This document shows, one piece after another, positions 8,993 to 18,588 of a DNA stretch of 64,000 nucleotides (position 1 is the stretch's first letter; every line of letters starts with the position of its first letter). Position numbers and translations under genes: made by a program. Source of the stretch: Pseudocitrobacter faecalis (GTDB lineage Bacteria; Pseudomonadota; Gammaproteobacteria; Enterobacterales; Enterobacteriaceae). The stretch is taken from positions 372,001 through 436,000 of the forward strand of contig QNRL01000002.1 of assembly GCA_003315335.1 (NCBI GenBank), given 5' to 3'. The notes under the pieces were generated by a model. That model made no database searches. It saw nothing but the letters and a program-made list of their open reading frames with translations, and was not told where the DNA came from.

Positions 8993-11682
8993 TGATGACC
9001 GACGAGCCGCAACGTCCAAACCCGGATCGCCTGCTGGAGCAGACGGCCTCCCCGCATCGCGGAAAGCTGAAGATTTTCTTTGGTGCCTGTGCCGGCGTGG
9101 GGAAAACCTGGGCGATGCTGGCGGAGGCCCAGCGTTTGCGAGCGCAGGGGCTGGATATCCTGGCGGGCGTGGTGGAAACCCACGGGCGTAAAGAGACAGC
9201 GGAAATGCTCAAAGGCCTGACGGTACTACCGCAAAAGCGGCTGTCATGGCAGGGGCGTTATCTGCATGAATTTGACCTGGACGCCGCCCTCGCCCGCCGT
9301 CCGGCGCTGGTGCTGATGGATGAACTGGCGCACAGCAACGCGCCCGGTTCGCGTCATCCTAAACGCTGGCAGGATATCGACGAACTTCTGGAAGCCGGAA
9401 TCGACGTCTTTACTACCGTTAATGTCCAGCATCTGGAAAGCCTGAATGATATTGTCAGCGGCGTCACCGGTATTCAGGTGCGCGAAACGGTGCCCGATCC
9501 TTTTTTTGATGCCGCCGACGAAGTGGTACTGGTCGATCTCCCGCCGGACGATTTACGCCAGCGGCTGAACGAAGGCAAAGTGTATCTCGCCGGGCAGGCC
9601 GAACGCGCTATCGAGAATTTTTTCCGCAAAGGGAATCTCATCGCCCTGCGCGAGCTGGCCCTGCGTCGCACGGCGGATCGCGTTGATGAACAGATGCGCG
9701 CCTGGCGCGACATGCAGGGTCAGGAAAAAGTCTGGCATACCCGCGACGCGATCCTGCTCTGTGTCGGCCACCATACGGGCAGCGAAAAACTGGTGCGCAC
9801 CGCCGCGCGTCTGGCCGCGCGTTTAGGCAGCGTATGGCATGCCGTGTATGTGGAAACGCCTACGCTGCATCGACTACCTGAAGCCCAGCGCCGCGCGATC
9901 CTCAGCTCGCTACGTCTGGCGCAGGAGCTGGGCGCGGAAACCGCCACCCTTTCCGATCCTTCGGAAGAAAAAGCGGTGATCCGCTACGCCCGAGAGCATA
10001 ATCTTGGCAAAATTGTGATCGGCAGGCAGGAGAAACGTCACTGGTGGAGCGGCGAACGCTTCGGTGACCGCCTGGCCCGTCATGCACCGGATCTCGATCT
10101 GCTGGTCGTCGCGATGGATGAGAAACCCGCTCCGCTGCCTTCATCAACCCGCGATCCGCGCAGCTTCTTTGACAAGTGGCAGGTGCAAATCCGTGGCTGC
10201 GCGGTGGCATTTGCGCTGTGCGCTGCTATCACGCTTATCGCGGCGCAGTGGTTAATGGCGTTCGACGCCGCCAACCTGGTCATGCTCTATCTGCTCGGCG
10301 TTGTGATCGTCGCCCTCTTCTATGGCCGCTGGCCGTCGGTACTGGCGACGGTTATCAATGTTATTAGCTTCGATCTCTTTTTTATTGCCCCACGCGGTAC
10401 GCTGGCGGTGTCTGATGTGCAATACCTTCTGACCTTCGGCGTCATGCTCACCGTGGGGCTGGTGATCGGCAACCTGACCGCCGGTGTGCGCTACCAGGCG
10501 CGCGTGGCGCGCTATCGCGAACAACGCACCCGCCATCTGTACGAGATGTCGAAAGCACTGGCTGTGGGGCGCAGCGCCGAAGATATCGCCCGCACCTGCG
10601 AGCAGTATATTCAGTCAACTTTCCATGCCCGCAGCCAGGTGCTGCTTCCCGACGAAAACGATCAGCTCACGCCGTCCACACAGCAGGATGGCCTGACGCC
10701 GTGGGATGACGCTATCGCCCGCTGGAGCTTTGATAAAGGCCAACCGGCAGGCGCGGGCACAGACACGCTGCCCGGCGTGCCGTACCAAATCCTGCCGCTA
10801 AAAAGCGCCAGCAAAACGCTGGGGCTGGTGGTGGTCGAACCGCTTAACTTGCGCCAGTTGATGATCCCCGAGCAGCAACGTTTGCTGGAGACCTTCACTT
10901 TGCTGGCCGCCAACGCACTGGAACGGCTGGCGCTGACCGCCAGTGAAGAACAGGCACGTTTTGCCAGCGAACGGGAAAGTTTACGCAACTCGCTGCTGGC
11001 GGCGCTTTCCCATGATTTGCGCACACCGCTGACGGTGCTGTTTGGTCAGGCGGAAATTCTGACCCTCGATCTCGCCAGCAGCGGCTCGCCGTACGCGCCG
11101 CAGGCAAACGAAATTCGCCAGCACGTGTTAAACACGACACGTCTGGTAAATAATTTGCTGGATATGGCGCGTATTCAGTCTGGCGGCTTTAATCTTAAGA
11201 AAGAGTGGTTGACGCTGGAAGAAGTGATCGGCAGCGCGTTGCGCATGCTGGAGCCCGGCCTTAACGGGCAGCAGATTGCGCTGTCGCTTCCCGATCCCTT
11301 AATGCTTATTCACGTCGATGGCCCGCTCTTTGAGCGCGTTCTGATTAATCTGCTGGAAAACGCGGTTAAGTACGCCGGGCCGCAGGCTCAGATAGGCATT
11401 AATGCCAGCGAGCACAATCATCAACTGCGCCTTGATATCTGGGATGACGGGCCGGGCATCGCGCCGGGGCAAGAAACGCGAATTTTTGATAAATTCTCCC
11501 GCGGGAATAAAGAATCCGCCATTCCCGGCGTCGGGCTGGGACTGGCGATTTGCCGGGCCATTGTCGATATTCATGGCGGCACGCTGTCAGCCAGCAATCG
11601 TCCTGAAGGCGGTGCCTGTTTTCGTGTTACACTTCCGCTGGAGTCTCCACCGGAACTTGAAGAATTTCATGAGGATATGTGA
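8992..11682 (+). CDS. kdpD: Sensor histidine kinase KdpD
   Basis: 896 residues (E. coli 894). The N-terminal cytoplasmic KdpD domain has a Walker A-like GACAGVGKT near residue 30 and a following USP-like domain (about 250-370). Four closely spaced transmembrane helices fall at about 400-495, then a GAF-like region, the HisKA domain with His674 in LSHDLRTPLTV, and a HATPase domain (NLLENAVKYA, DDGPGIAPG, GVGLGLAICRAI). It senses K+ limitation or ionic stress and phosphorylates KdpE. It is coupled to kdpC and kdpE by overlapping start and stop codons. Confidence 0.97.
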   Translation: MMTDEPQRPNPDRLLEQTASPHRGKLKIFFGACAGVGKTWAMLAEAQRLRAQGLDILAGVVETHGRKETAEMLKGLTVLPQKRLSWQGRYLHEFDLDAALARRPALVLMDELAHSNAPGSRHPKRWQDIDELLEAGIDVFTTVNVQHLESLNDIVSGVTGIQVRETVPDPFFDAADEVVLVDLPPDDLRQRLNEGKVYLAGQAERAIENFFRKGNLIALRELALRRTADRVDEQMRAWRDMQGQEKVWHTRDAILLCVGHHTGSEKLVRTAARLAARLGSVWHAVYVETPTLHRLPEAQRRAILSSLRLAQELGAETATLSDPSEEKAVIRYAREHNLGKIVIGRQEKRHWWSGERFGDRLARHAPDLDLLVVAMDEKPAPLPSSTRDPRSFFDKWQVQIRGCAVAFALCAAITLIAAQWLMAFDAANLVMLYLLGVVIVALFYGRWPSVLATVINVISFDLFFIAPRGTLAVSDVQYLLTFGVMLTVGLVIGNLTAGVRYQARVARYREQRTRHLYEMSKALAVGRSAEDIARTCEQYIQSTFHARSQVLLPDENDQLTPSTQQDGLTPWDDAIARWSFDKGQPAGAGTDTLPGVPYQILPLKSASKTLGLVVVEPLNLRQLMIPEQQRLLETFTLLAANALERLALTASEEQARFASERESLRNSLLAALSHDLRTPLTVLFGQAEILTLDLASSGSPYAPQANEIRQHVLNTTRLVNNLLDMARIQSGGFNLKKEWLTLEEVIGSALRMLEPGLNGQQIALSLPDPLMLIHVDGPLFERVLINLLENAVKYAGPQAQIGINASEHNHQLRLDIWDDGPGIAPGQETRIFDKFSRGNKESAIPGVGLGLAICRAIVDIHGGTLSASNRPEGGACFRVTLPLESPPELEEFHEDM

Positions 11683-12356
11683 CCAGCGTTCTGATTGTTG
11701 AAGATGAACAAGCCATTCGCCGTTTTCTGCGCACCGCGCTGGAAGCCGAAGGGCTACGCGTGTTTGATGCTCAAACGTTACAACGTGGGTTGCTGGAAGC
11801 GGCGACCCGCAAACCCGATCTGGTGATCCTTGACCTCGGCTTGCCCGACGGCGACGGTATCGATTTTATCCGCGACTTCCGCCAGTGGAGCGCCACGCCG
11901 GTCATTGTCCTTTCCGCACGCAGTGAAGAACATGACAAAATCGCTGCGCTGGATGCGGGCGCGGATGATTATCTCAGCAAGCCCTTTGGCATTGGCGAGT
12001 TACAGGCCCGTTTGCGCGTCGCGCTACGCCGCCACGCCAGTTCCCAGCCTAATGATCCGGTGGTGACATTCTCTGATGTGCAGGTGGATCTCGCCGCTCG
12101 ACGCATTGTGCGCAGTGGTGAAGAAGTGCATCTCACCCCTATTGAATTTCGCCTGCTCGCGGAACTGCTCAATAACCCGGGGAAGGTGCTGACCCAGCGT
12201 CAATTGCTGAATCACGTCTGGGGGCCGAATGCGGTGGAACACAGTCATTATTTGCGCATTTATATGGGCCATATTCGGCAGAAACTGGAAGTTGACCCGG
12301 CACGGCCTCGCCACTTTTTAACCGAAACGGGAATTGGCTATCGATTTATGCTTTAA
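11679..12356 (+). CDS. kdpE: Response regulator KdpE (OmpR family)
   Basis: 225 residues starting at GTG 11679, which overlaps the kdpD stop in ATGTGA. The receiver domain has acidic Glu8/Asp9, phospho-acceptor Asp52 (LVILDLGLPDGDG) and Lys in DDYLSKPFG. The C-terminal winged helix contains LTPIEFRLLAELL and ends TGIGYRFML. Phosphorylated KdpE activates kdpFABC through the operator at 4485-4510. It is the last gene of the kdp unit. Confidence 0.96.
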   Translation: MTSVLIVEDEQAIRRFLRTALEAEGLRVFDAQTLQRGLLEAATRKPDLVILDLGLPDGDGIDFIRDFRQWSATPVIVLSARSEEHDKIAALDAGADDYLSKPFGIGELQARLRVALRRHASSQPNDPVVTFSDVQVDLAARRIVRSGEEVHLTPIEFRLLAELLNNPGKVLTQRQLLNHVWGPNAVEHSHYLRIYMGHIRQKLEVDPARPRHFLTETGIGYRFML

Positions 12357-12405
12357 CTCAATAGTTATTTCCCTGTCATACAAATAAACCTTCAAATATA
12401 TTCCA

Positions 12406-12444
12406 CGAGATAATTCCATGGAATAATCTCATGGAATTATCTCG
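12406..12444. other. Perfect 15-bp inverted repeat between kdpE and speF
   Basis: CGAGATAATTCCATG (12406-12420) and its exact reverse complement (12430-12444) flank a 9-base loop. The right arm is followed by a pyrimidine-rich, T-rich run up to about 12465. This could be the kdp terminator, although the stem is AT-rich, or a leader structure for speF. The remaining ~180 bases before speF contain no convincing leader peptide. Confidence 0.7.
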
Positions 12445-12622
12445 TCTCTCTTTATTCTTTTTTATCGAGCAGCGTCACAAAAAAACGCTATTTTCATCGT
12501 GCGCGCAGAGATTAATTATTGCTAACATCCAACCGACAGTTAATCTGCGACGTCGTGATCATCTTCAGGGAACAGGCAAGTTGTTAACTTGCCAAAATAT
12601 CGTTATCAGGCAGAAGGACATC

Positions 12623-14785
12623 ATGAAAAAATTAAAAATTGCCATGGGCAAGGCCTGCCCGCAAGCATTCATCACTACCCGAGAGTTCACATCACTCGAC
12701 ACGACAAACTTTGTTGACGTCGCCGCTATTGTACTGAGTTATGCTGAACTGAACGATACTGTATTAAAGCGTATTCATAACACCGGATATTCAATACCCA
12801 TTTTTGTTACTCTTGCATCAGAGCAAAACATTAATGAGAAATATTTGGCATCTATTACCGCTATTTTCTCCGAGAAACCAGAAGCGGCAGAATATCAGGG
12901 GCGACAGCTGGAAACTGCCGCACAGAAATATGAAAGCCAGCTACTGCCACCTTTTTTCCACGCGCTCGTCGATTACGTTGAGCAAGGGAATAGCGCCTTC
13001 GATTGCCCTGGGCACCAGGGCGGGCAATTCTTTCGCCGTCATCCTGCGGGAAATCAGTTTGTCTACTATTTTGGTGAAACGCTTTTTCGCTCAGACTTGT
13101 GTAACGCGGATGTCGCAATGGGCGATCTGCTCATTCATGAAGGTGCCCCCTGCACCGCGCAGCAGCATGCCGCAAAAGTATTCAATGCTGACAAAACCTA
13201 TTTCGTTCTGAATGGCACGTCCTCATCAAATAAAGTCGTGCTCAACGCACTTCTGACGCCGGGCGATCTGGTGCTTTTCGACCGTAACAACCACAAATCA
13301 AATCACCATGGCGCACTGCTGCAAGCAGGTGCAACGCCGGTGTATCTTGAAACTACGCGTAATCCTTACGGCTTTATTGGCGGCATTGATGCCCACTGCT
13401 TTGAAGAGCGTTATCTGCGTGAATTGATAGCCGAAGTGGCGCCAGCACGTGCGCAGGAAAAACGCCCCTTCCGCCTGGCAATTATTCAACTCGGGACTTA
13501 CGATGGCACCATCTACAATGCACGTCAGGTGGTCGATAAGATTGGCGGACTCTGCGACTACATTCTCTTTGACTCAGCCTGGGTTGGCTACGAACAATTT
13601 ATTCCGATGATGGCTGACTGCTCGCCGCTGCTACTGGAACTCAACGAAAACGATCCGGGTATTCTGGTGACTCAGTCTGTCCATAAACAGCAGGCTGGGT
13701 TCTCGCAAACCTCTCAGATCCACAAAAAAGACAGCCACATCAAAGGGCAATCGCGCTACGTTCCCCATAAGCGTATGAACAACGCTTTTATGATGCATGC
13801 CTCCACCAGCCCGTTCTATCCGCTGTTTGCGGCACTGGACGTCAACGCGCAGATGCATAAAGGCGAGAGCGGTAAAAAGATGTGGATGGATTGCGTGAAG
13901 AATGGTGTTGAAGCGCGCAAACTTATCCTTAGCCGCTGCCACCACATTCGCCCGTTTGTACCGACGACCATTGACAGTAAGCCGTGGGAAAGCTGGGATA
14001 CCGACGTTATTGCCAACGACCTGCGTTTCTTCCAGTTTGTGCCAGGTGAACGCTGGCATGCCTTTGAAGGCTATGCGGATCATCAGTACTTTGTTGACCC
14101 TTGCAAACTGCTGCTCACCACGCCGGGTATCAACACACAAACCGGCGAGTATGACGCGTTTGGCGTCCCCGCTACGATTCTTGCCAATTTCTTGCGCGAA
14201 AATCATGTTGTGCCGGAAAAATGCGATCTGAACTCGATTTTGTTCCTGCTGACGCCAGCAGAAGACTTGCCCAAACTGCAACAACTGGTTGCGTTGCTGG
14301 AACGGTTTGAACAATTGCTCGAAGAAGATGCTCCTCTTGCTGAGGTTTTACCGTGCCTGTACAAACAGCACCAACAACGTTACGCCGGATACACTCTGCG
14401 CCAGCTGTGTCAGGAGATGCATGATCTGTATGCGCGTAATAACGTTAAACAGCTGCAAAAAGAGATGTTCCGCAAAGCACATCTGCCCCGTGTTGTTATG
14501 AGCCCTCAGGAGGCCAACTATGCCTACCTGCGTGGTCAGGTTGATTTGGTTTCTCTGCGTAATGCTGAAGGACGCATTGCGGCTGAAGGCGCCCTCCCTT
14601 ACCCACCTGGCGTGTTGTGCGTCGTTCCTGGTGAGATCTGGGGCGGTGCGGTGCTTCGCTATTTCGCCGCGCTGGAGGAAGGTATCAACCTGCTGCCGGG
14701 CTTCGCACCGGAATTACAGGGCGTTTATATTCAGGAGCATGAAGGCCGCAAAGCGGTGTGGTGTTACGTGATTAAAGAGAGTTAA
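12623..14785 (+). CDS. speF: Ornithine decarboxylase, inducible (SpeF type)
   Basis: 720 residues from ATG 12623, chosen for its SD AAGGA five bases upstream; E. coli SpeF has about 732. A PLP fold-type I decarboxylase that converts ornithine to putrescine and consumes a proton. An N-terminal wing domain (about 1-105) is followed by the PLP core with FDCPGHQGGQFFRRHPAGN, NGTSSSNK, DRNNHKSNHHGAL and the PLP lysine Lys355 in SVHKQQAGF, then the C-terminal domain. The core agrees with SpeF rather than SpeC; the N-terminal wing is more diverged. The antiporter gene potE, normally directly downstream, is absent, and pgm faces it after a terminator. Confidence 0.93.
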   Translation: MKKLKIAMGKACPQAFITTREFTSLDTTNFVDVAAIVLSYAELNDTVLKRIHNTGYSIPIFVTLASEQNINEKYLASITAIFSEKPEAAEYQGRQLETAAQKYESQLLPPFFHALVDYVEQGNSAFDCPGHQGGQFFRRHPAGNQFVYYFGETLFRSDLCNADVAMGDLLIHEGAPCTAQQHAAKVFNADKTYFVLNGTSSSNKVVLNALLTPGDLVLFDRNNHKSNHHGALLQAGATPVYLETTRNPYGFIGGIDAHCFEERYLRELIAEVAPARAQEKRPFRLAIIQLGTYDGTIYNARQVVDKIGGLCDYILFDSAWVGYEQFIPMMADCSPLLLELNENDPGILVTQSVHKQQAGFSQTSQIHKKDSHIKGQSRYVPHKRMNNAFMMHASTSPFYPLFAALDVNAQMHKGESGKKMWMDCVKNGVEARKLILSRCHHIRPFVPTTIDSKPWESWDTDVIANDLRFFQFVPGERWHAFEGYADHQYFVDPCKLLLTTPGINTQTGEYDAFGVPATILANFLRENHVVPEKCDLNSILFLLTPAEDLPKLQQLVALLERFEQLLEEDAPLAEVLPCLYKQHQQRYAGYTLRQLCQEMHDLYARNNVKQLQKEMFRKAHLPRVVMSPQEANYAYLRGQVDLVSLRNAEGRIAAEGALPYPPGVLCVVPGEIWGGAVLRYFAALEEGINLLPGFAPELQGVYIQEHEGRKAVWCYVIKES

Positions 14786-14803
14786 CCTCGGCGACACGCC
14801 AGT

Positions 14804-14830
14804 AAAAAAGGAGCCTTTCGGCTCCTTTTT
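14804..14830. terminator. Bidirectional terminator between speF and pgm
   Basis: GGAGCC-TTTC-GGCTCC, flanked by six A on the left and five T on the right. It serves both speF (plus) and pgm (minus). It occupies most of the 59-base gap where potE would otherwise follow speF. Confidence 0.9.
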
Positions 14831-14844
14831 CACAATCGATCAGA

Positions 14845-16485
14845 TTACGCGTTTTTCAGCACTTCACTAACAATCTCAACCGCTTCTTTCTCAATCTGCT
14901 TGCGATGCTCTTCACCCAGGAAGCTCTCGCAGTAGATTTTATACGCGTCTTCCGTGCCTGACGGACGCGCGGCAAACCAGCCGTTATCGGTCATCACTTT
15001 AAGACCGCCGATAGATGCGCCGTTACCCGGTGCAGCCGTCAGACGTGCGGTGATAGGGTCGCCTGCCAGCGTGCTGGCGCTCACCATCTCTGGAGAGAGT
15101 TTAGACAGCGCCGCTTTCTGTGCAGAAGTCGCGCCCGCTTGCAAACGATTGTAGCTTGGCGCGCCGAAGCGTTTAGCCAGCTCGTTGTAATGCTCTTGCG
15201 GGTTTTTGCCGGTGACGGCGGTGATTTCCGCAGCCAGCAAGCACATGATGATGCCGTCTTTATCGGTCGACCACGGCGTGCCGTCGAAGCGCAGGAACGA
15301 TGCCCCGGCACTCTCTTCACCGCCAAAGCCGAAGCTGCCGTCAAACAGGCCATCAACAAACCATTTGAAGCCCACCGGCACTTCCACCAGCTTACGGCCC
15401 AGATCGTTCACCACACGGTCGATCATCGCCGAAGAGACCAGTGTTTTGCCCACGGCGACATCTTTGCCCCACTGCGGACGATGCTGGAACAGATAGTTGA
15501 TGGCAACCGCCAGATAGTGGTTCGGGTTCATCAGACCCGCAGGCGTGACGATACCGTGACGGTCGTAGTCCGGGTCGTTGGCGAACGCGAGGTCAAACTT
15601 GTCGCGCAGCGCCAGCAGGCCCGCCATTGCGCACTCGGAGGAGCAGTCCATACGGATGGCGCCATCTTTGTCGAGATGCATAAAGCGGAAAGTCTGGTCA
15701 ACCTGGTCGTTAACAATGGTCAGGTTCAGGTTGTAGTGTTCACCGATACGTTTCCAGTATTCGATACCGGAACCGCCCAGCGGATCGACGCCCAGCGTCA
15801 GGCCCGCTTTCTGGATAGCCGCCATATCGACGATATCCGCCAGCCCTTCGATGAAGGGTTGTACCAGATCCCTCTCTTTCACATGGCCGGACGCCAGAGC
15901 GGCATCCAGAGAAATACGTTTCACGCCTTTCAGGCCATCGGCCAGCAGCGCATTGGCGCGATCTTCCACCACTTTGGTGACGTTAGTATCGGCCGGGCCA
16001 CCGTTAGGCGGATTGTATTTGATACCACCGTCTTCCGGCGGGTTGTGAGACGGCGTAATCACGATACCGTCTGCCAGTGGGCCACCTTTTTTGTTGTGAA
16101 CCAGAATGGCGTTTGACACCGCAGGCGTCGGCGTAAAGCCGTTATTTTCCTGCACAATGACATCCACACCGTTTGCCGCCAGCACTTCGAGCACCGAGAT
16201 AAACGCCGGTTCAGAGAGTGCGTGGGTATCTTTACCGACGAAGCAAGGGCCGGTAATGCCGTTTTTCGCACGATCTTCGGCGATAGCCTGCGCGATCGCC
16301 AGAATATGAGGTTCATTGAAACTCTGGCGCGCCGCGCTGCCACGGTGTCCGGAAGTACCGAACTTCACTGCATGCTCTGCGTTACCCACTTCCGGTTTCA
16401 GCACATAGTACTGAGAGGTCAGTTGGGCGACGTTAATCAAATCACTCTGTTGTGCAGGCTGGCCCGCACGGTTATGGATTGCCAT
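14845..16485 (-). CDS. pgm: Phosphoglucomutase
   Basis: 546 residues (the E. coli length) from the ATG at 16485, preceded by AAGGATCAAGC; an upstream in-frame ATG 21 bases earlier would add seven residues and is less likely. It interconverts glucose 1-phosphate and glucose 6-phosphate in the cytoplasm. The phosphoserine loop is [11 protein letters not shown], the Mg-binding loop is DPDYDRHG, the sugar loop is GGEESAG, and the phosphate-binding [10 protein letters not shown] is near the C terminus. It follows seqA with a 24-base gap, probably one transcript. Confidence 0.97.
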   Translation of the reverse strand: MAIHNRAGQPAQQSDLINVAQLTSQYYVLKPEVGNAEHAVKFGTSGHRGSAARQSFNEPHILAIAQAIAEDRAKNGITGPCFVGKDTHALSEPAFISVLEVLAANGVDVIVQENNGFTPTPAVSNAILVHNKKGGPLADGIVITPSHNPPEDGGIKYNPPNGGPADTNVTKVVEDRANALLADGLKGVKRISLDAALASGHVKERDLVQPFIEGLADIVDMAAIQKAGLTLGVDPLGGSGIEYWKRIGEHYNLNLTIVNDQVDQTFRFMHLDKDGAIRMDCSSECAMAGLLALRDKFDLAFANDPDYDRHGIVTPAGLMNPNHYLAVAINYLFQHRPQWGKDVAVGKTLVSSAMIDRVVNDLGRKLVEVPVGFKWFVDGLFDGSFGFGGEESAGASFLRFDGTPWSTDKDGIIMCLLAAEITAVTGKNPQEHYNELAKRFGAPSYNRLQAGATSAQKAALSKLSPEMVSASTLAGDPITARLTAAPGNGASIGGLKVMTDNGWFAARPSGTEDAYKIYCESFLGEEHRKQIEKEAVEIVSEVLKNA

Positions 16486-16509
16486 TGCTTGATCCTTCTT
16501 ATGCAAGGG

Positions 16510-17067
16510 TTAGATTGTGCCGCATACCTTTTCGATTAATTCAGCGGGGAACTGCATGGTTTGCATGATGTGTTCCACCATACTGCATTTACGACCGGTA
16601 TTGGTATTCGTGATTACCCAATATGGGGTTTCCGGTACCTGTTTCGGTTTAGTCTGATTACCGTTTTTCAGCAGGGTTTGCTCGTTGGCGGCAAAGTAGA
16701 CACGCGTGCGCCCATGAAGCGATTCCGTCGCTTCGGCAAACGCGTTGTTATCCAGTTTGTAGAGCGTCGTCAGGATCAGCATAAAGCGATTGACGGCTTT
16801 TTTCTGCTCGGCGTATTCGTCAGAGAGCAGCAGTTCACGCATAGCACGAACTTTGTCTTTCGCGGTTTTAACCGGTTTTACCTCGGCAACTGGAGCAACC
16901 TGAGCAGGCGCGACTTCAGCTTTGGCAACCGGAGCAGCAACAACAGGTTGTGATGCGGCGGAAAACTTCAGCATTCGCCGTAAAATGTCGGATGCGCTCT
17001 CGCCAATGTGCAGTGTGTGGGCGGCAATATAGCGATAGAGTTCGTCATCAACTTCGATCGTTTTCAT
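16510..17067 (-). CDS. seqA: Replication initiation negative regulator SeqA
   Basis: 185 residues from ATG 17067 (MKTIEVDDELYRYIAAHT); E. coli SeqA has 181. The N-terminal oligomerisation domain (about 1-35) is joined by an Ala/Pro/Val-rich linker (about 50-70, slightly longer than in E. coli) to the C-terminal domain that binds hemimethylated GATC (ESLHGRTRVYFA, NTNTGRKCSMVEHIM). It sequesters new origins and prevents early re-initiation. A longer frame starting at 17100 lacks family support. Confidence 0.96.
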   Translation of the reverse strand: MKTIEVDDELYRYIAAHTLHIGESASDILRRMLKFSAASQPVVAAPVAKAEVAPAQVAPVAEVKPVKTAKDKVRAMRELLLSDEYAEQKKAVNRFMLILTTLYKLDNNAFAEATESLHGRTRVYFAANEQTLLKNGNQTKPKQVPETPYWVITNTNTGRKCSMVEHIMQTMQFPAELIEKVCGTI

Positions 17068-17250
17068 CTTAATCCAGTGCAATAATTTTTCTGAATACAA
17101 GTTGCTGGGATTATATGTTCAAAACCCAACAGCGGATAGCGTCATACCAGGATAGCGGCAAAAATGGGATAAAAATCGTATCTTGCCCCTGAATGTGAGA
17201 ATGTCCAACATAATACCCTAACCCGACAGAGCGAAAAAAAGAACTTTGCT

Positions 17251-18015
17251 ATGAAATTGAATACCCGAGCGCAATCTGCACAAAACCTGCACAATAATTC
17301 CCCCATCATGCTCGTTCACGGCCTTTTTGGCAGCCTTGATAACCTCGGCGTGCTGGCACGCGACCTGGTGACCGACCACGATATCCTGCAAGTCGATATG
17401 CGTAACCACGGTCTTTCGCCGCGAGCAGAGGAGATGAACTACCCGGCGATGGCGCAAGACTTACTGGATACCCTCGACGCCCACAACATTGAGAAAGCCA
17501 CGGTGATTGGTCACTCGATGGGCGGTAAAGCGGTGATGGCCCTGACCGCCCTGGCCCCGGAACGTATCGAGCATCTGGTCGCTATTGATATCGCGCCGGT
17601 GGACTATCATGTGCGTCGCCACGATGAGATTTTTGCGGCGATTAACGCAGTCACCCGCGCGGGCGTCTCCTCACGCCAGCAGGCCGCAACCGTCATGCGC
17701 GAATTTTTAGCCGAAGAAGGCGTGATTCAGTTTCTGCTGAAGTCATTTGTTGACGGCGAGTGGCGCTTTAATGTGCCGGTGCTGTGGGATCAATACCCGC
17801 ACATCGTCGGCTGGGAGACGATTCCGGCGTGGGATCACCCGGCACTGTTTATTCCCGGGGGGAATTCGCCTTACGTTACCGAAGCTTACCGTGACGACCT
17901 GCTCTCGCAATTTCCGCAGGCGCGTGCACATGTTATCGCTGGTGCCGGTCACTGGGTGCATGCTGAAAAACCGGACGCGGTACTGCGCGCCATCCGCCGT
18001 TATTTAGCAGACTGA
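17251..18015 (+). CDS. ybfF: Esterase YbfF (alpha/beta hydrolase)
   Basis: 254 residues, the E. coli YbfF length. The nucleophile elbow is GHSMGG near residue 90, the oxyanion region is HGLFGSLDN near 25, and the catalytic His is in GAGHWVHAEKP near 235. In E. coli the enzyme shows acyl-CoA/short-chain esterase activity in vitro; its physiological substrate is uncertain. It is divergent from seqA-pgm, with a 183-base gap between the two starts. Confidence 0.94.
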   Translation: MKLNTRAQSAQNLHNNSPIMLVHGLFGSLDNLGVLARDLVTDHDILQVDMRNHGLSPRAEEMNYPAMAQDLLDTLDAHNIEKATVIGHSMGGKAVMALTALAPERIEHLVAIDIAPVDYHVRRHDEIFAAINAVTRAGVSSRQQAATVMREFLAEEGVIQFLLKSFVDGEWRFNVPVLWDQYPHIVGWETIPAWDHPALFIPGGNSPYVTEAYRDDLLSQFPQARAHVIAGAGHWVHAEKPDAVLRAIRRYLAD

Positions 18016-18029
18016 TTAAAAACTCAACG
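18010..18029 (+). promoter_or_regulatory. Possible degenerate LexA box upstream of ybfE
   Basis: ACTGATTAAAAACTCAACG has CTG-N10-CAA, one base off the CTG-N10-CAG LexA pattern, and resembles the site reported upstream of E. coli ybfE. It overlaps the ybfF stop codon. An AACGACC/GGTCGTT inverted repeat follows (18026-18057). Confidence 0.4.
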
Positions 18030-18144
18030 ACCGCGCGCCATTATGGCCGTGGTCGTTGGCGTGTCGGTTGCACTGATGTATGATTGCGCGCTGTCTGCAC
18101 CGGGCGTTTCCCGGTAGCTTGTTTCCCCGAAGTCACTCTGAATC

Positions 18145-18438
18145 ATGGCAAAAGAACAAACGGACCGCACGACAATTGATTTGTTCGCAAATGAGCGTCG
18201 GCCGGGAAGACCCAAAACCAATCCGCTTTCGCGTGACGAACAGCTGCGCATCAATAAGCGTAATCAATTAAAACGCGATAAAGTTCGCGGTCTGAAGCGC
18301 GTCGAACTGAAACTCAATAACGACGCGGTAGATGCCCTGAACGAACTGGCAACCGCGCGCGATATGAGTCGCAGCGAGCTTATCGAAGAGATTCTGATGA
18401 GCCAGTTAGCCGTGCTCCGCGCGCAGGAAAAGCTCTGA
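18145..18438 (+). CDS. ybfE: LexA-regulated protein YbfE (CopG/MetJ-like)
   Basis: 97 residues. A very basic N-terminal half is followed by a ribbon-helix-helix-like C-terminal part (KRVELKLNNDAVDALNELAT, then MSRSELIEEILMSQL). In E. coli the gene is reported as part of the SOS regulon and has no assigned function. A DNA-binding role is inferred from the fold and charge only. It lies between ybfF and fldA, same strand, as in E. coli. Confidence 0.9.
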   Translation: MAKEQTDRTTIDLFANERRPGRPKTNPLSRDEQLRINKRNQLKRDKVRGLKRVELKLNNDAVDALNELATARDMSRSELIEEILMSQLAVLRAQEKL

Positions 18439-18588
18439 AAATTACGTAAAAGCCCGCTTTCATGTAGCAGAGTGTGCAGTCCGGTACGATTGCTGATTCC
18501 GCACCCTTCTCTGTTCTGCTATGATTGCCCTTATCTGTGGGCAATACGCCACCACCATATCATTAAGTTTCAAGAGGTTATTTAACTC

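Noticed and set aside
12431-12622. In-frame 64-codon N-terminal extension of speF from ATG 12431
   Set aside because: The start lies inside the inverted-repeat arm, the peptide has no similarity to ODC, and ATG 12623 has a proper SD and matches the family start.
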